Of a stretch of 64,000 nucleotides of DNA, positions 49,689 to 60,019 are shown in pieces. Position 1 is the first letter of the stretch. The number at the start of each line of letters is the position of its first letter. Location: contig CAWJKX010000130.1 in the NCBI GenBank assembly GCA_963843065.1, positions 1-64,000 on the forward strand, in the 5' to 3' direction. This DNA comes from JAGVPT01 sp963843065. GTDB lineage: Bacteria > Bacteroidota > Ignavibacteria > UBA10030 > UBA8401. The notes below the pieces were generated by a model. That model was not told the origin of the DNA and ran no database searches. It saw only the letters and a program-made list of their open reading frames with translations. The translations under genes were made by a program, and so were the position numbers.

Positions 49689-50435
49689 ATGCACCTTCGG
49701 GCAATTATTGTCGACGACGAAGAACTCGCCCGCAAGCGCCTGCGGAAAATGCTTCGGGATTATGAAGAGGATCTGGAAGTGGTGGGCGAAGCAGAGAATG
49801 GACAGGACGCCGTCGACAAAATTGAAGCCCTTCATCCAGACCTCATTTTCCTCGACGTTCAAATGCCCGGTTTTGACGGATTCGAAGTCGTGCGACGCCT
49901 GCGGGTCAAGCCGTTCATTGTTTTCACCACAGCCTATGATGAATATGCCCTGAAAGCGTTTGACGAAAACTCCATCGACTATCTCCTAAAACCGATTGAG
50001 CAGAAGCGGCTCGACAAAGCTGTCGGGAAACTCAGACGAGTGTACGCATCTTCCAAACTGCAGATCAACGAAAACGTCGAACGATTCCTTTCGCAACTGG
50101 CTTCTCCCCCACTTAAACGGCTACAGGTAAAATCCGGCGATAAGATCCTCCTTATCGATGCCGACAGCATTACATACTTCGAGGCAAAAGACAAGTACAC
50201 ATTTCTCCATACCGTTGACCATGAACACATCGTCGAGCAGACGCTTGCGGAGCTGGAAGAGAAGTTGGACAAGCTGACGTTCGTGCGTATTCACCGCTCG
50301 GTTATTGTGAACATTAACTTCATTCGTGAGATGGTAAAGTGGTTTGGGGGAAAATACAAAATCAGGCTGAAAGACAAACAACAGACCGAGCTTGTTGTAA
50401 GCCGGGGTTACGTTGACCGAATCAGGAAGTTGTAG
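49689..50435 (+). CDS. LytTR-family response regulator
   Basis: 248 residues. The receiver domain has acidic residues DDEE near residue 10, phospho-Asp in IFLDVQMPG (about 57) and conserved KP in LLKPIEQ. A C-terminal LytTR DNA-binding domain (about 150-248) includes YFEAKDKYTFLHT and FVRIHRSVIVNINFI. It is the last gene of the 43825-50435 operon and probably controls it or other envelope genes in answer to the upstream kinase. Confidence 0.94.
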   Translation: MHLRAIIVDDEELARKRLRKMLRDYEEDLEVVGEAENGQDAVDKIEALHPDLIFLDVQMPGFDGFEVVRRLRVKPFIVFTTAYDEYALKAFDENSIDYLLKPIEQKRLDKAVGKLRRVYASSKLQINENVERFLSQLASPPLKRLQVKSGDKILLIDADSITYFEAKDKYTFLHTVDHEHIVEQTLAELEEKLDKLTFVRIHRSVIVNINFIREMVKWFGGKYKIRLKDKQQTELVVSRGYVDRIRKL

Positions 50436-50458
50436 CACGAAAGCAGGGAATGGGAACA

Positions 50459-50511
50459 TTCCGAAGGCTTTAACCTCGTCATTGGTTTATCGTTAAAAAA
50501 AGCCTTCGGAA
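50459..50511. terminator. Inverted repeat between convergent operon ends
   Basis: Perfect 13-bp arms TTCCGAAGGCTTT and AAAGCCTTCGGAA with a 27-base loop, between the convergent ends of the LytTR gene (50435) and galM (50536). Likely a two-way terminator, although the loop is long and no T run follows. Confidence 0.5.
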
Positions 50512-50535
50512 GGTTTGTAATCAATCGCAACGATC

Positions 50536-51507
50536 CTATTTCCCAATCTGAATTCCACAATTCGCCGAGAATTCGCCGTTAGGCGGCAACGGGATCAGCC
50601 CTTCACCGTTGTTGAAACTGTCAACATTTGAAGTCATTGGTTCGATAGCAACGGACTTTCTATCGGGCGGCGTATAGACAACGAGGTAATTGAATTTGTT
50701 CTTTCCGGTTTCCTGCCAGACACTTAGAGTGATCCCGCGATCTTCGGAAATTAATTGTGTCGCAGCTTTCCCTCCATTGCCATCCACTGCAAAACATGTA
50801 TTAAACTGCCTGCTGCCGATTGCAACCGGAAACACATAATCACGGAATGGTGTTCTCTTTCCCGTTGGAATGTTTTTAGCGTCAACTTCAATAATATCCG
50901 AAACTGCTAATTTGAGTTTCAGCGCGTCAACTTCATCCCCCAGCTCAAAATAATGATGCCAACCGTCGCTCAACGGCATGATCGATGATGACCGGTTAAC
51001 GACCTTCGTCTTGCAGATCAGTCCATCCGTTGAAGTAAGAATATACGATAACTCAAGAGTATATCTGAAAGGATAACCGGCAATCTCTTCATCGTAATCA
51101 CATTTCAATGAACAGAGGGCATGGTCATTGGTGATTTCCGTCTTCATGACTTCGAACTTTTTGTTAAAGACGAAGCCGTGGCAGGCATTTCTTTCTTCGG
51201 GAAATGTGAGCGGTACATTGTACGAAACATTGTTGTGAACATAACGGCCATTCTTAATTCGTCCTGCAAATGGGGATAGCTTGGCATTTGTATATATGTC
51301 GTCAGGGACTTGCGAGTGTATATCTTTAATTTTTTTCAGCACGGAGAACGTTTTTTGTCCGCTGCCCAACCATAACTCTTTTAATCGTGCACCCGACTCG
51401 GGAATGACCGAAAAGAACTCGCCCGTTAGATTGTTTCGAACCGTAATGATTGACATGCCAGAGGCAGATCCTTTTTCAATCACAAAATTTGGAGATTTAT
51501 TGCTCAT
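50536..51507 (-). CDS. Aldose 1-epimerase (galactose mutarotase-like)
   Basis: Beta-sandwich aldose 1-epimerase family protein, 323 residues, no signal peptide. Features: LSPFAGRIKNGRYVHNN (substrate-binding Arg), ACHGFVFNK (His), SDGWHHYFELGD (catalytic His) and AIEPMTSNVDSFNNGEGL (catalytic Glu). It would interconvert alpha and beta anomers of galactose or glucose and so support galK and the phosphorylases. Intact. It may be cotranscribed with the upstream lacI gene at 51743, although a 235-bp gap with a small TCTTCC/GGAAGA hairpin at 51574-51592 lies between. Confidence 0.87.
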   Translation of the reverse strand: MSNKSPNFVIEKGSASGMSIITVRNNLTGEFFSVIPESGARLKELWLGSGQKTFSVLKKIKDIHSQVPDDIYTNAKLSPFAGRIKNGRYVHNNVSYNVPLTFPEERNACHGFVFNKKFEVMKTEITNDHALCSLKCDYDEEIAGYPFRYTLELSYILTSTDGLICKTKVVNRSSSIMPLSDGWHHYFELGDEVDALKLKLAVSDIIEVDAKNIPTGKRTPFRDYVFPVAIGSRQFNTCFAVDGNGGKAATQLISEDRGITLSVWQETGKNKFNYLVVYTPPDRKSVAIEPMTSNVDSFNNGEGLIPLPPNGEFSANCGIQIGK

Positions 51508-51742
51508 AGAGTACCGTGATTCTTTTTATTTTATTCCACTACGTCGGTTGTTATTCCCCGGTTAAGAAAATCTTCCAAAAAAAGGAAGAGCTAAAAAACC
51601 ATATACCACGATTGTAAATCTAAACCATCATGTTGAGGAAATAAAAATGGAAAGTGATGAAAAAGTTGTCCGGCGTTTTAGGGGAAAGAAGCTGCAGCGA
51701 ATTGTTTCCGTTTACTGAATCGCCTTTTCCTTCCAAATTCGA

Positions 51743-52820
51743 TTAATTCGATACCTGAGACCTCTCCGTACCCTCGCTGACACGAATTGGATGCAAGGCC
51801 TTTGTGGATTCCCTCACAATAAACTCAGCATGCAGGACGACGTTTTCTATCGGCAAGAGTTTGGGGGATTCGATATTCTTAATCAGGATCTCGGCTGCTT
51901 TTCTGCCTAATTCACGCAAGGGTGCGCGAAGCGTTGTCAGGTCAATGGGAATGTGTCGTGAGAAAGGGATATCGTCGTCGCCCACAACAGAAATTTCACC
52001 CGGCACTTTGATATTCATTTCGGCCAGAGCCGCCATGACACCGAGCGCAACAAGATCATTGTAACAAACGATGGCGGTTGGAAAATCTTCACGGCTTCTG
52101 TTCTGAAAATAATCAAGACATGCTGTATGACCATCCTCAAGATGAGCGCCGGCAGGGATAATCATGTCATCGTTAAATGCAAAATGGCTTTCACTGTATG
52201 CTCTGCGGAAGCCGTCGATTCTCTCATAAGTATGGGAAGCATGGGTCGGTCCGGCAAAATGCACAATTTTAGAATGACCGTTGTCCATCAAATACTTCAT
52301 CGCTTCTTTCATCGCCCTGATGTTGTCTATACTGACGACGTTTGCCTGGATGCTCTTGACATTTTCCAGCATCACAAACGGAAAATTAATCATCTTAAGC
52401 CTGAAAAGATGTTCGATCTCGGCTGTCCCTTCCAGTACCGGTGCAATGATTGCCCCCTTTATGTCTTTACCTGTGAAACTTTGAGTGATCTTTTCTTCGT
52501 ATGTGTGTTGCCCCTCCGAACTTGCCACCAGCACCAGGTAGCCTTTGCTGCCGGCATACTCCATTACTCCTAATGCGATTCCTGTGTAGAACGGATTATC
52601 CAGTTCGCGAACGAGCAAGCCGATACTTCGGGTACTGAACGGGCGGGTTTTTCAGATTTCGAGCACTTCCTCTCGGACGATAGTTCAGCTCTTTCATTGC
52701 TCTTAAGACTGTCTCTCTCGTCTCCATGTGGACAGTGTTCTTCTGATTTATAACAGCAGAAACCGTCCCCTTCGAAACTCCAGCTCGTTTGGCAACATCC
52801 TCAATTGTCACCATTTTCAT
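51743..52820 (-). CDS. LacI-family transcription regulator, copy 1 (frameshifted)
   Basis: N-terminal LacI helix-turn-helix (VTIEDVAKRAGVSKGTVSAVINQ, residues 4-26) and a periplasmic-binding-protein-like sugar sensor domain. A +1 break in the GGG (minus-strand CCC) run near 52630-52632 lies in the linker; joining gives PPVQYRSIGLLVRELDNPF. About 358 residues. It is nearly identical to the intact regulator at 58511 across its whole length. Divergent from the GH3-GH31 genes, with candidate operators at 52894-52907 and 52907-52928. The effector is probably an oligosaccharide from the glycan processed here. Confidence 0.9.
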
Positions 52821-52893
52821 CCTTATTCTCCAGTCGACAATTTACATCGTCCCCAAATAAAGCTTGATTCTTTGAAATAAAATTTTAACTTTA

Positions 52894-52907
52894 TTGAAAC
52901 GGTTCAA
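52894..52907. promoter_or_regulatory. Candidate LacI operator
   Basis: TTGAAACGGTTCAA, an inverted repeat (TTGAA / TTCAA) around a central CG as in many LacI-family sites. It lies 74 bp upstream of the lacI copy 1 start. The same motif with one base changed occurs at 59663, 76 bp upstream of lacI copy 2. Confidence 0.65.
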
Positions 52908-52928
52908 TTTAACTTACGTTAGTTAAAT
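52907..52928. promoter_or_regulatory. Second palindrome in the lacI-GH3 divergent region
   Basis: Arms ATTTAACT and AGTTAAAT flank a central TACGTT, making a near-perfect 22-bp palindrome centred on ACGT, directly abutting the TTGAAACGGTTCAA site. It has no counterpart by the second lacI gene. The rest of 52821-53179 has no other clear signal. Confidence 0.45.
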
Positions 52929-53179
52929 TTAGCCCAACTAGCACCAAAAGTCAAGAAGCAGTTTAAAGCTTTCAAAATCAGCGTCCTCAATCTGCCGTAT
53001 GGGGTAGTTTTCCAATGAACGATTGTTCTGCTGTTCCCCGAATAAACCCACACAACTTATCCAGTACCGATAGAATCCTTGGCAAGCATCGTGAAGAAGA
53101 ATGCAACTCAGTTCCTCGGTCATACTTGCCTGGGCATTTCTGCAGGACAATAGTAATTTTTCTCAAAGGAGAATTTGAC

Positions 53180-55513
53180 ATGCGCACGTTCACGATCCCC
53201 ATCGTCGTGGCATTCCTTTTTGTCTTCTTCACCGCATTCGCGGGGGATGAAAAGCCGAAGTATAAGAACCCCTCCCTGCCGGTCGAAGAAAGAGTCCAAG
53301 ATCTTCTCCAGCGAATGACACTGGAGGAAAAAGTAGGACAGCTGCTTTCATTTACCTCGCGAGATACAAACGCATTTGACAGCAACGGAAATTTTGTGGG
53401 AGTCGAAGACACTTCCGTGCTGAACCGCGGGATAGGCGCATATAGTTCCCGTGAATTCCGGCGAGGCATCTCGGCCAAACACCGGGCAGAATGCATCAAC
53501 GGCACAGAGCGATACATGATCGAACGTTCACGGTTAGGAATTCCGGTTCTAATTTTCAGTGAAGCATTGCATGGGTTGATGCAGCAGGGCGCCACCAGTT
53601 TTCCACAAGCGATCGCGCTGGGAAGCACCTGGGATACCACCCTGGTCGAACAAGTCTCTGCGGCAGCGGCACAAGAAGGCCGTTCGCAAGGAACGCGACA
53701 AGTCTTGTCGCCGGTGCTCGATTTGGCCCGCGACCCCCGCTGGGGAAGAACCGAGGAATGCTATAGCGAAGATCCGTATCTCGTTTCTCGTATTGGAATG
53801 GCCGCCGTGTTCGGCTTTCAGGGAAGAGAAAAAATGCTTGGCGACGATCATGTCGCCGTTACATTGAAACACTTCGCAGGCCATGGGCAGCCCGAAGGGG
53901 GAAAAAATATCGCTCCGGTGGATATCCCCGAGAGAACGTTCCGCGAAACTCACCTCTACCCGTTCGAGGTTGTGGTCAAACGCGCCAATGCGCAATCGAT
54001 CATGGCATCCTATAACGAGTGGGACGGCGTTCCCGACCATGTCAATCACAAATTGTTGACCAGCATTCTCCGAAACGAATGGGGTTTCAACGGATACTTC
54101 ATGAGCGATGGCGGCGGCATGAACGTCACCGTTCGAGACCATCACGCAGCGGCTGATTCAGCGGAGTCCGGAGTTCTCTCCGTGATGGCTGGGGTCGATT
54201 TCGATTTAAGCAACGGAGGATGCTTTATACCGTTGGTAGATCAGGTGAAGAAAGGAAATGTTTCCGAAGAGTATATCAACCGGGCAGCGGGGAATGTACT
54301 CCGCGTGAAATTCGTCGCAGGGCTTTTCGACAATCCATACATCGATCTCGAGAAAATGGACAAAGTTTACAATTCGAAAGAGCACAAGGCGCTGGCATTG
54401 AAAGCAGCCCACGAAGCAATGGTACTGCTGAAGAACGAGAAGAATATTCTGCCGCTCGATGCCGCGAAAATCAAAACCCTGGCGGTGATTGGACCCGATG
54501 CTGCGGACATTCACCTCGGCGGTTACTCGCCATGGCCAATGCGAGGCGTAAGCGTTTTGAAAGGGATTCAAGATTTTGCCGGCAATAGATTCAAGGTGGT
54601 GTACGCTGAGGGCTGCAAGCTGACGCTAAACAAGGAAGTACACTGGCAGGTAAATGAGAATCCAATCCTGAACAATCCTGACGATGATAAGAGGATGATT
54701 GCCGATGCCGTGAAAACGGCAAATGAAAGCGATGCTGTTATTTTGGTATTAGGTGAGAATGAATTGATCAACCGCGAAGCATGGAGTGAATCTCATTTAG
54801 GCGATCGTGACGACCTGGATTTGGTTGGGATGCAAAATGAGTTGGCGAAGGCGATCCTCGAAACCGGAAAGCCGGTCGTCATCCTGTTGGTAAACGGACG
54901 CCCCATTACCATTAACTACCTACAGAAACATGCCTCAGCGATTATGGAGTGTTGGTACCTGGGAGAGGAGACCGGTCATGCTGTCGCAGATGTACTATTC
55001 GGCAGCGTGAACCCGAGCGGCAAACTGACCGTCACTTTTCCGCGCTCGGTCGGACAACTCCCCTGCTACTACGACAAGAAGCCAAGTGCGTTTCGCCATT
55101 ATGTATTGGCCGAGAGCTCGGAACCTTTATATTCGTTTGGTTTCGGTCTCAGCTATACAACATTCAAATACGATAATCTGAGGGTTGCACCGGAGGAAAT
55201 TTCCGCTGATGATATGGCAAAGGTCTCCGTGGATGTGACTAATACTGGACCGGTTGCCGGAGATGAAATTGTCCAGTTGTATATTCACGACGTGATCAGC
55301 CTCCCTACCAGGCCTGTGAAAGAACTAAAGGACTTTGCAAGGATCACACTCAATCCCGGCGAGACCAGGAGAGTTGAATTTACAATAACACGCGAGAAAC
55401 TCGAGGCATATGACTTGGATATGAAAAGAGTGGTGCAGCCCGGAGATTTCGAGATCATGGTCGGAAAAAACTCAGTGGAGTTACTGCGAAGCATGTTGAA
55501 AGTGAAAAAGTAA
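53180..55513 (+). CDS. Secreted GH3 beta-glucosidase/xylosidase-type enzyme
   Basis: Exported family 3 glycoside hydrolase, 777 residues, intact. An AGGAG site eight bases upstream supports ATG 53180; upstream codons in the same frame are not needed. Signal peptide about 1-21. The (beta/alpha)8 domain has TLKHFAGHGQPEGG and the nucleophile Asp in GYFMSDGGGMNV (about residue 309). Then come the second alpha/beta domain and a C-terminal fibronectin III-like domain (VDVTNTGPVAGDEIVQLYI). It is followed 42 bases later by GH31, giving a pair suited to xyloglucan oligosaccharides. Confidence 0.92.
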   Translation: MRTFTIPIVVAFLFVFFTAFAGDEKPKYKNPSLPVEERVQDLLQRMTLEEKVGQLLSFTSRDTNAFDSNGNFVGVEDTSVLNRGIGAYSSREFRRGISAKHRAECINGTERYMIERSRLGIPVLIFSEALHGLMQQGATSFPQAIALGSTWDTTLVEQVSAAAAQEGRSQGTRQVLSPVLDLARDPRWGRTEECYSEDPYLVSRIGMAAVFGFQGREKMLGDDHVAVTLKHFAGHGQPEGGKNIAPVDIPERTFRETHLYPFEVVVKRANAQSIMASYNEWDGVPDHVNHKLLTSILRNEWGFNGYFMSDGGGMNVTVRDHHAAADSAESGVLSVMAGVDFDLSNGGCFIPLVDQVKKGNVSEEYINRAAGNVLRVKFVAGLFDNPYIDLEKMDKVYNSKEHKALALKAAHEAMVLLKNEKNILPLDAAKIKTLAVIGPDAADIHLGGYSPWPMRGVSVLKGIQDFAGNRFKVVYAEGCKLTLNKEVHWQVNENPILNNPDDDKRMIADAVKTANESDAVILVLGENELINREAWSESHLGDRDDLDLVGMQNELAKAILETGKPVVILLVNGRPITINYLQKHASAIMECWYLGEETGHAVADVLFGSVNPSGKLTVTFPRSVGQLPCYYDKKPSAFRHYVLAESSEPLYSFGFGLSYTTFKYDNLRVAPEEISADDMAKVSVDVTNTGPVAGDEIVQLYIHDVISLPTRPVKELKDFARITLNPGETRRVEFTITREKLEAYDLDMKRVVQPGDFEIMVGKNSVELLRSMLKVKK

Positions 55514-55555
55514 GAAACCGCTTAACGAAATAGTTCAATTAAACAGGACGTTCGA

Positions 55556-58376
55556 ATGAAAACAAATGTTGTTGCTTCCATTATTCTATTTTTTTTCTTA
55601 TTGAGCTGTCAATGCTGTACGATCGAGGCACAAGTAAAAAGCATCAAAAATGGCGCCGAGTTGAGTACTCCCGACCTCAACGTAAGAGTCCAGTTCTACG
55701 ATGAAAATATTGTTCGGATCACAAAATGGAGCCGCGGGGGCACTTCTGAAAAGGTGAGCTTATCAGTCATCAAGGACTCAATACCGGACCTTGGAATCAA
55801 AACGGAACAAAGCGGCAGTGCAATACTTTTGACGTCGCCAAAACTTTCTGTAAAGGTCTCTACGCCAGACGGCAACGTTGAGTATTTGACTGCTGATAAC
55901 AAAACTATTCTACGAGAAAAAGGAAAAGCATCGTTTACTCCCGTCATTTACAATTCCGATTCCGGTTTTACCGTTCAACAACATTTTCAGCTCACTCCCG
56001 ATGAGGGTATCTATGGCCTCGGCCAATACCAGTCAGGAATCCTCAACTACCGCGGTAAAAAGGTCGTCCTGGTGCAATCCAATACCGAGGATGCAAATCC
56101 TTTTCTTGTGTCAACCCAGAATTACGGAATTCTCTGGGACAATTATTCCAAGACTGTTTTTGAAGACAATGAGGGGGGAACTTCATTCTGGTCGGATATG
56201 GGAAACAATATCGACTATTATTTTGTGTACGGTAAAGACATGGATGGGGTCATCTCAGGCTATCGCGAGCTGACGGGAAAAGCACCCATGTATGGTAAAT
56301 GGGCCTACGGTTACTGGCAAAGTAAAGAGCATTACGCAACGCAGGCCGAGGTGCTGGCAGTCGCCGAGAAGTACCGCAAATTGAAAATCCCCATCGACAA
56401 TATCATTCAGGATTGGGACTATTGGAATGGTAATGAAAACTGGGGCGGAATGTTTTTTGATAAAACGCTGTATCCCGACCCAAAAGAGATGTGCGACAAG
56501 CTTCATGCAATGAATTTTCACATCATCATTTCCATCTGGCCTGCGCTGGGCCCAAATACTCCGGTCTATGCAGACATGGAGCGGCATGGATTTCTTTACA
56601 AACCGGTCGGCTGGGCCGGGTTTAAATATTACGACGCTTTTAATCCCGCGGCAAACCAGCTCTATTGTCAATATCTCACGAACGGCCTTTACTCGCAGGG
56701 GCTGGACGGCTGGTGGATCGACTCTTCCGAACCTGACGTCATCAATGCAAGTACGGTTGAATCGAGCGAATACGAATTGAAAAAAATGGGGAGCAATTTC
56801 CGCGGTTCATGGGCTCGGTACCTCAATGGATTCCCGCTGGCCATGACATCGGACATCTACAAGAACTGGCGGGCTCAAACCTCGGACCGCCGCGCGTATA
56901 TCCTGACCCGATCGATGTACGCGGGTCAGCAACGGAATGCGGCGACGACGTGGTCGGGCGATATCGGCGCGAGTTGGAATATTTATCGCGATCAGATTTC
57001 TGCCGGCATTAACCACTGCATGTCGGGAATTCCGTACTGGACGTTCGACATCGGTGGGTTTGTCCTCGGCTCCTACGGCGGAGTTTTTATGAATGGGGGA
57101 AAAGATCCGGCATACCAGGAATTGTATGCGCGGATGTTCCAGTTCGGCGCCTTCTGTCCTATTTTCCGGTCGCACGGATCGGAAACTCCGCGTGAGATTT
57201 GGGAAATGGGCGAATTCACCGAGCCAATCCTCAAAGCCGACAACCTGCGCTATCGCCTTATGCCTTACATCTATTCGTTGGCATGGATGGTAACGGATAA
57301 GGACTACACAATGATGCGCGGACTGCCGATGGATTTCCCGGCCGACAAAAAAACGTTACTCCATCAACGATCAATTTATGTTCGGACCATCGATGATGGT
57401 TTGCCCAGTAACGAACTATATGTACTATCGTCCGCCTGAGTCGAGTGTGTTGATCGGGCCCGAGTATTTCACAACGAATGACGGCAAGCCGGGTTTGCAC
57501 GCAAAATATTACAGAGATACCGGACGAACAATTTTGAGCAAAGAAACGATTGACCCTAACATCGATCTTGTTTGGTACACCGGCCGTCCGGATTACGCAA
57601 CTGATTCAATGTATGCAATCCAATGGACGGGGAAACTTGTGCCGAAAGAAACAGGCAAACATCAGTTTCATATGTTGAGTTACGACCCAAAACGCATCAT
57701 TCTTAACGGCGATACGCTAAGAATAGTTTACAAAAGCGTTGAAGAGTATACAGAGCCTGTTGAACTGATTGCTGGGAAAGAATACAATCTTGTTGTTGAA
57801 ACCGAGAATAATTCCACCGGCGCCGCAAAGATGCGCCTTTTCTGGAAAACTCCATCAATATTCGCCGAAGAGCAGATAAAAAAAGAGAGAGAAAAAGCGA
57901 GAGCGGTGTATCTTCCCGCCGGGCAGCGATGGTACGATTTCTGGACGGGCAATGTTTTTGAGGATGGAAAAACAATCAAGGCAGACGCGCCGATCGACAA
58001 AATCCCGTTGTTCGTGAGAGCAGGGTCGATAGTCCCAATGGGACCGTTCCTCCAATACTCAACAGAAAAACCCGCAGACCCGATCGAGCTGCGCATTTAC
58101 CCCGGCGCCGATGCTCGTTTCACACTGTACGAAGATGAAAACGACAATTACAATTACGAAAAAGGAATCTACTCGACAATCGATTTCACATGGAACGATG
58201 CCCAGCACCTGCTTACCATTGCCGATCGTGCAGGTGAATTCCCGGGCATGGTGAAGGGTCGAATCATTAACGTCGTTCTTGTCGATCATAACCACGGAAC
58301 AGGACTGAACATCACTGAGCGGTGCAACAAGGTTGTCAATTACAACGGAAAAGAAATGACGGTAGATGTGAAGTGA
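55556..58376 (+). CDS. GH31 alpha-xylosidase-type lipoprotein with inserted PA14 domain (frameshifted)
   Basis: The N-terminus MKTNVVASIILFFFLLSC ends in a lipobox. The GH31 barrel has the nucleophile Asp in DGWWIDSSEPD (about residue 388) and acid/base Asp in TTWSGDIGASW (about 468), as in alpha-xylosidases acting on xyloglucan. A PA14-like domain (GLHAKYYRDTGRTIL ... KMRLFWKTPS, about 57490-57860) is inserted before the last beta domains. A +1 break in the A7 run at 57347-57353 splits the gene; with one A fewer the frame reads DKKRYSINDQFMFGPSMMVCPV. About 940 residues, normal for this architecture. Confidence 0.9.
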
Positions 58377-58510
58377 TTGGGTTGAAGCACACAGGAAAGC
58401 GCGGATGATGTTGTTCGTCCGGGTACGCTAAATTACCCAAGTCATCCTAAGTCTGGTGGCCGGTATGTTGAAAGAAGTCGGCATCGGCGCACGATGTCGC
58501 CAGAACTTAA

Positions 58511-59587
58511 TCAGACCGAGGCTTGGGATCTTTCCATACGCTGGCTGACTTGAGCCGGTGCCAGGGGTTTTGTGGATTCTCTGACAATGAACTCTGCGTG
58601 AAGAACGATGTTCTCTATTGATAATGTTTTGGAAGACTCAATGTTCTTGATCAAGATCTCTGCAGCCCTTCTCCCCAATTCGTGCAAGGGAGCACGAATC
58701 GTCGTCAGATCCACGGGAATGTGTCTTGAGAACGGGATATCATCATTTCCCACGATGGAAATCCCATCCGGCACTTTGATATTCATTTCAGAGAGAGCGG
58801 ACATGACACCGAGGGCAACAAGGTCGTTGTAGCAGACGATTGCGGTTGGAAAATCTTCGCGGCTTCTGTCGCGGAAATATTCAAGACATGCTTTGTGGCC
58901 GTCTTCAAGGTGCGCGCCGACATGGACGATCATATCGTTGTTGAAAGCGAAATGGCTTTCGCTGTACGCTCTGCGAAAACCGTCGATCCTTTCGTAGGTA
59001 TGTGAAGCGTGTTTCGGTCCTGCAAAATGTATGATCCTGGAATGGCCGTTGTCCATCAAGTATTTCATCGCTTCCTTCATCACCCTGATATTATCGATGC
59101 TGACAACGTTTGCCTGGATGCTTTTGACATTTTCCAATAACACAAATGGGAAATTAATCAGCTTCAGTCTGAAAAGATGTTCAATCTCGGCTGTTCCTTC
59201 CAGCACTGGCGCGATGATAGCGCCTTTGATATCTTTGCCGGTGAAACTTTGTGTGATCTTTTCTTCGTATGTGTGATCTCCTTCTGAACTGGCGATCAGA
59301 ACCAGGTATCCTTTGCTGCTTGCATACTCCCTCACCCCCAATGCGATGCCGGTATAAAACGGGTTATCCAATTCGCGAATGAGCAGGCCGATGCTTTGGT
59401 GCTGAACGGACGGGTTTTTCAGATTGCGAGCACTTCCCCGTGGACGATAGTTGAGCTCTCTCATCGCTCGTAATACCGAATCTCTCGTGTCCAAGTGGAC
59501 GATGTTCTTCTGATTGATCACAGCTGAAACCGTCCCCTTCGAGACACCTGCTTTTTTTGCTACATCATCAATGGTTATTTTTTTCAA
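58511..59587 (-). CDS. LacI-family transcription regulator, copy 2 (intact)
   Basis: 358-residue LacI-type repressor or activator. Helix-turn-helix ITIDDVAKKAGVSKGTVSAVINQ at residues 4-26; sensor domain from about 62 (SIGLLIRELDNPFYTGIALGV). It is nearly identical along its whole length to copy 1 at 51743, so the two arose by a recent duplication or share recombination. Divergent from the GH13-GH35 genes. The same candidate operator lies at 59663-59676. Confidence 0.94.
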   Translation of the reverse strand: MKKITIDDVAKKAGVSKGTVSAVINQKNIVHLDTRDSVLRAMRELNYRPRGSARNLKNPSVQHQSIGLLIRELDNPFYTGIALGVREYASSKGYLVLIASSEGDHTYEEKITQSFTGKDIKGAIIAPVLEGTAEIEHLFRLKLINFPFVLLENVKSIQANVVSIDNIRVMKEAMKYLMDNGHSRIIHFAGPKHASHTYERIDGFRRAYSESHFAFNNDMIVHVGAHLEDGHKACLEYFRDRSREDFPTAIVCYNDLVALGVMSALSEMNIKVPDGISIVGNDDIPFSRHIPVDLTTIRAPLHELGRRAAEILIKNIESSKTLSIENIVLHAEFIVRESTKPLAPAQVSQRMERSQASV

Positions 59588-59662
59588 CTTTGTTCCTCGG
59601 CGATGAGATTGACTCTCGGTTCCACAAAATACTTGACTCTTATGGAAAAATTCCTAAATTAA

Positions 59663-59676
59663 TTGAAGCGGTTCAA
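59663..59676. promoter_or_regulatory. Candidate LacI operator, second copy
   Basis: TTGAAGCGGTTCAA, differing from the 52894 site at one position and placed 76 bp upstream of the lacI copy 2 start. It lies in the divergent gap 59588-60195 shared with the GH13 gene. Confidence 0.65.
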
Positions 59677-60019
59677 TCAAATTTTAACCAATTCAGTATT
59701 TCTCAATAACAATCGAATTTACCGAAGATCTTAGCAAAAGTCAAGGAATCATTTGAGCTATTGGATGCGGCAGGGCTCGTTTAGGCTTAACGGAAATTTC
59801 GGAGTTTTTTCAGACCTTCCATCGATAGATGTTCAAGATTGGCACTTGCAGCGAGCCGCGCGCCGACGAGATGAGAATATGCAAGAAGCTAATCGCGCGT
59901 TGGCAGCGGAGTTCCGAGCGGCGTCTGTTTCGGCCGCTAGCAATCCGGCAGTATCACCATCACGAAAAAGTTAGTCTAGTGATCATAATGCAGCGGTTGT
60001 TTTCATCTTTCTCCTAACA

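Noticed and set aside
53015..53179. Upstream extension of the GH3 frame
   Set aside because: It lacks a ribosome site and would bury the signal peptide; ATG 53180 has AGGAG at the right distance.
57347..57353. A7 run in GH31 considered as a phase-variation switch
   Set aside because: It is only one of many single-base breaks at different short runs across the window, so a shared technical cause is simpler than contingency control.
59753..59974. Small open frame before the GH13 gene
   Set aside because: No ribosome site, no recognisable feature, unusual composition; noncoding or a leader is more likely.
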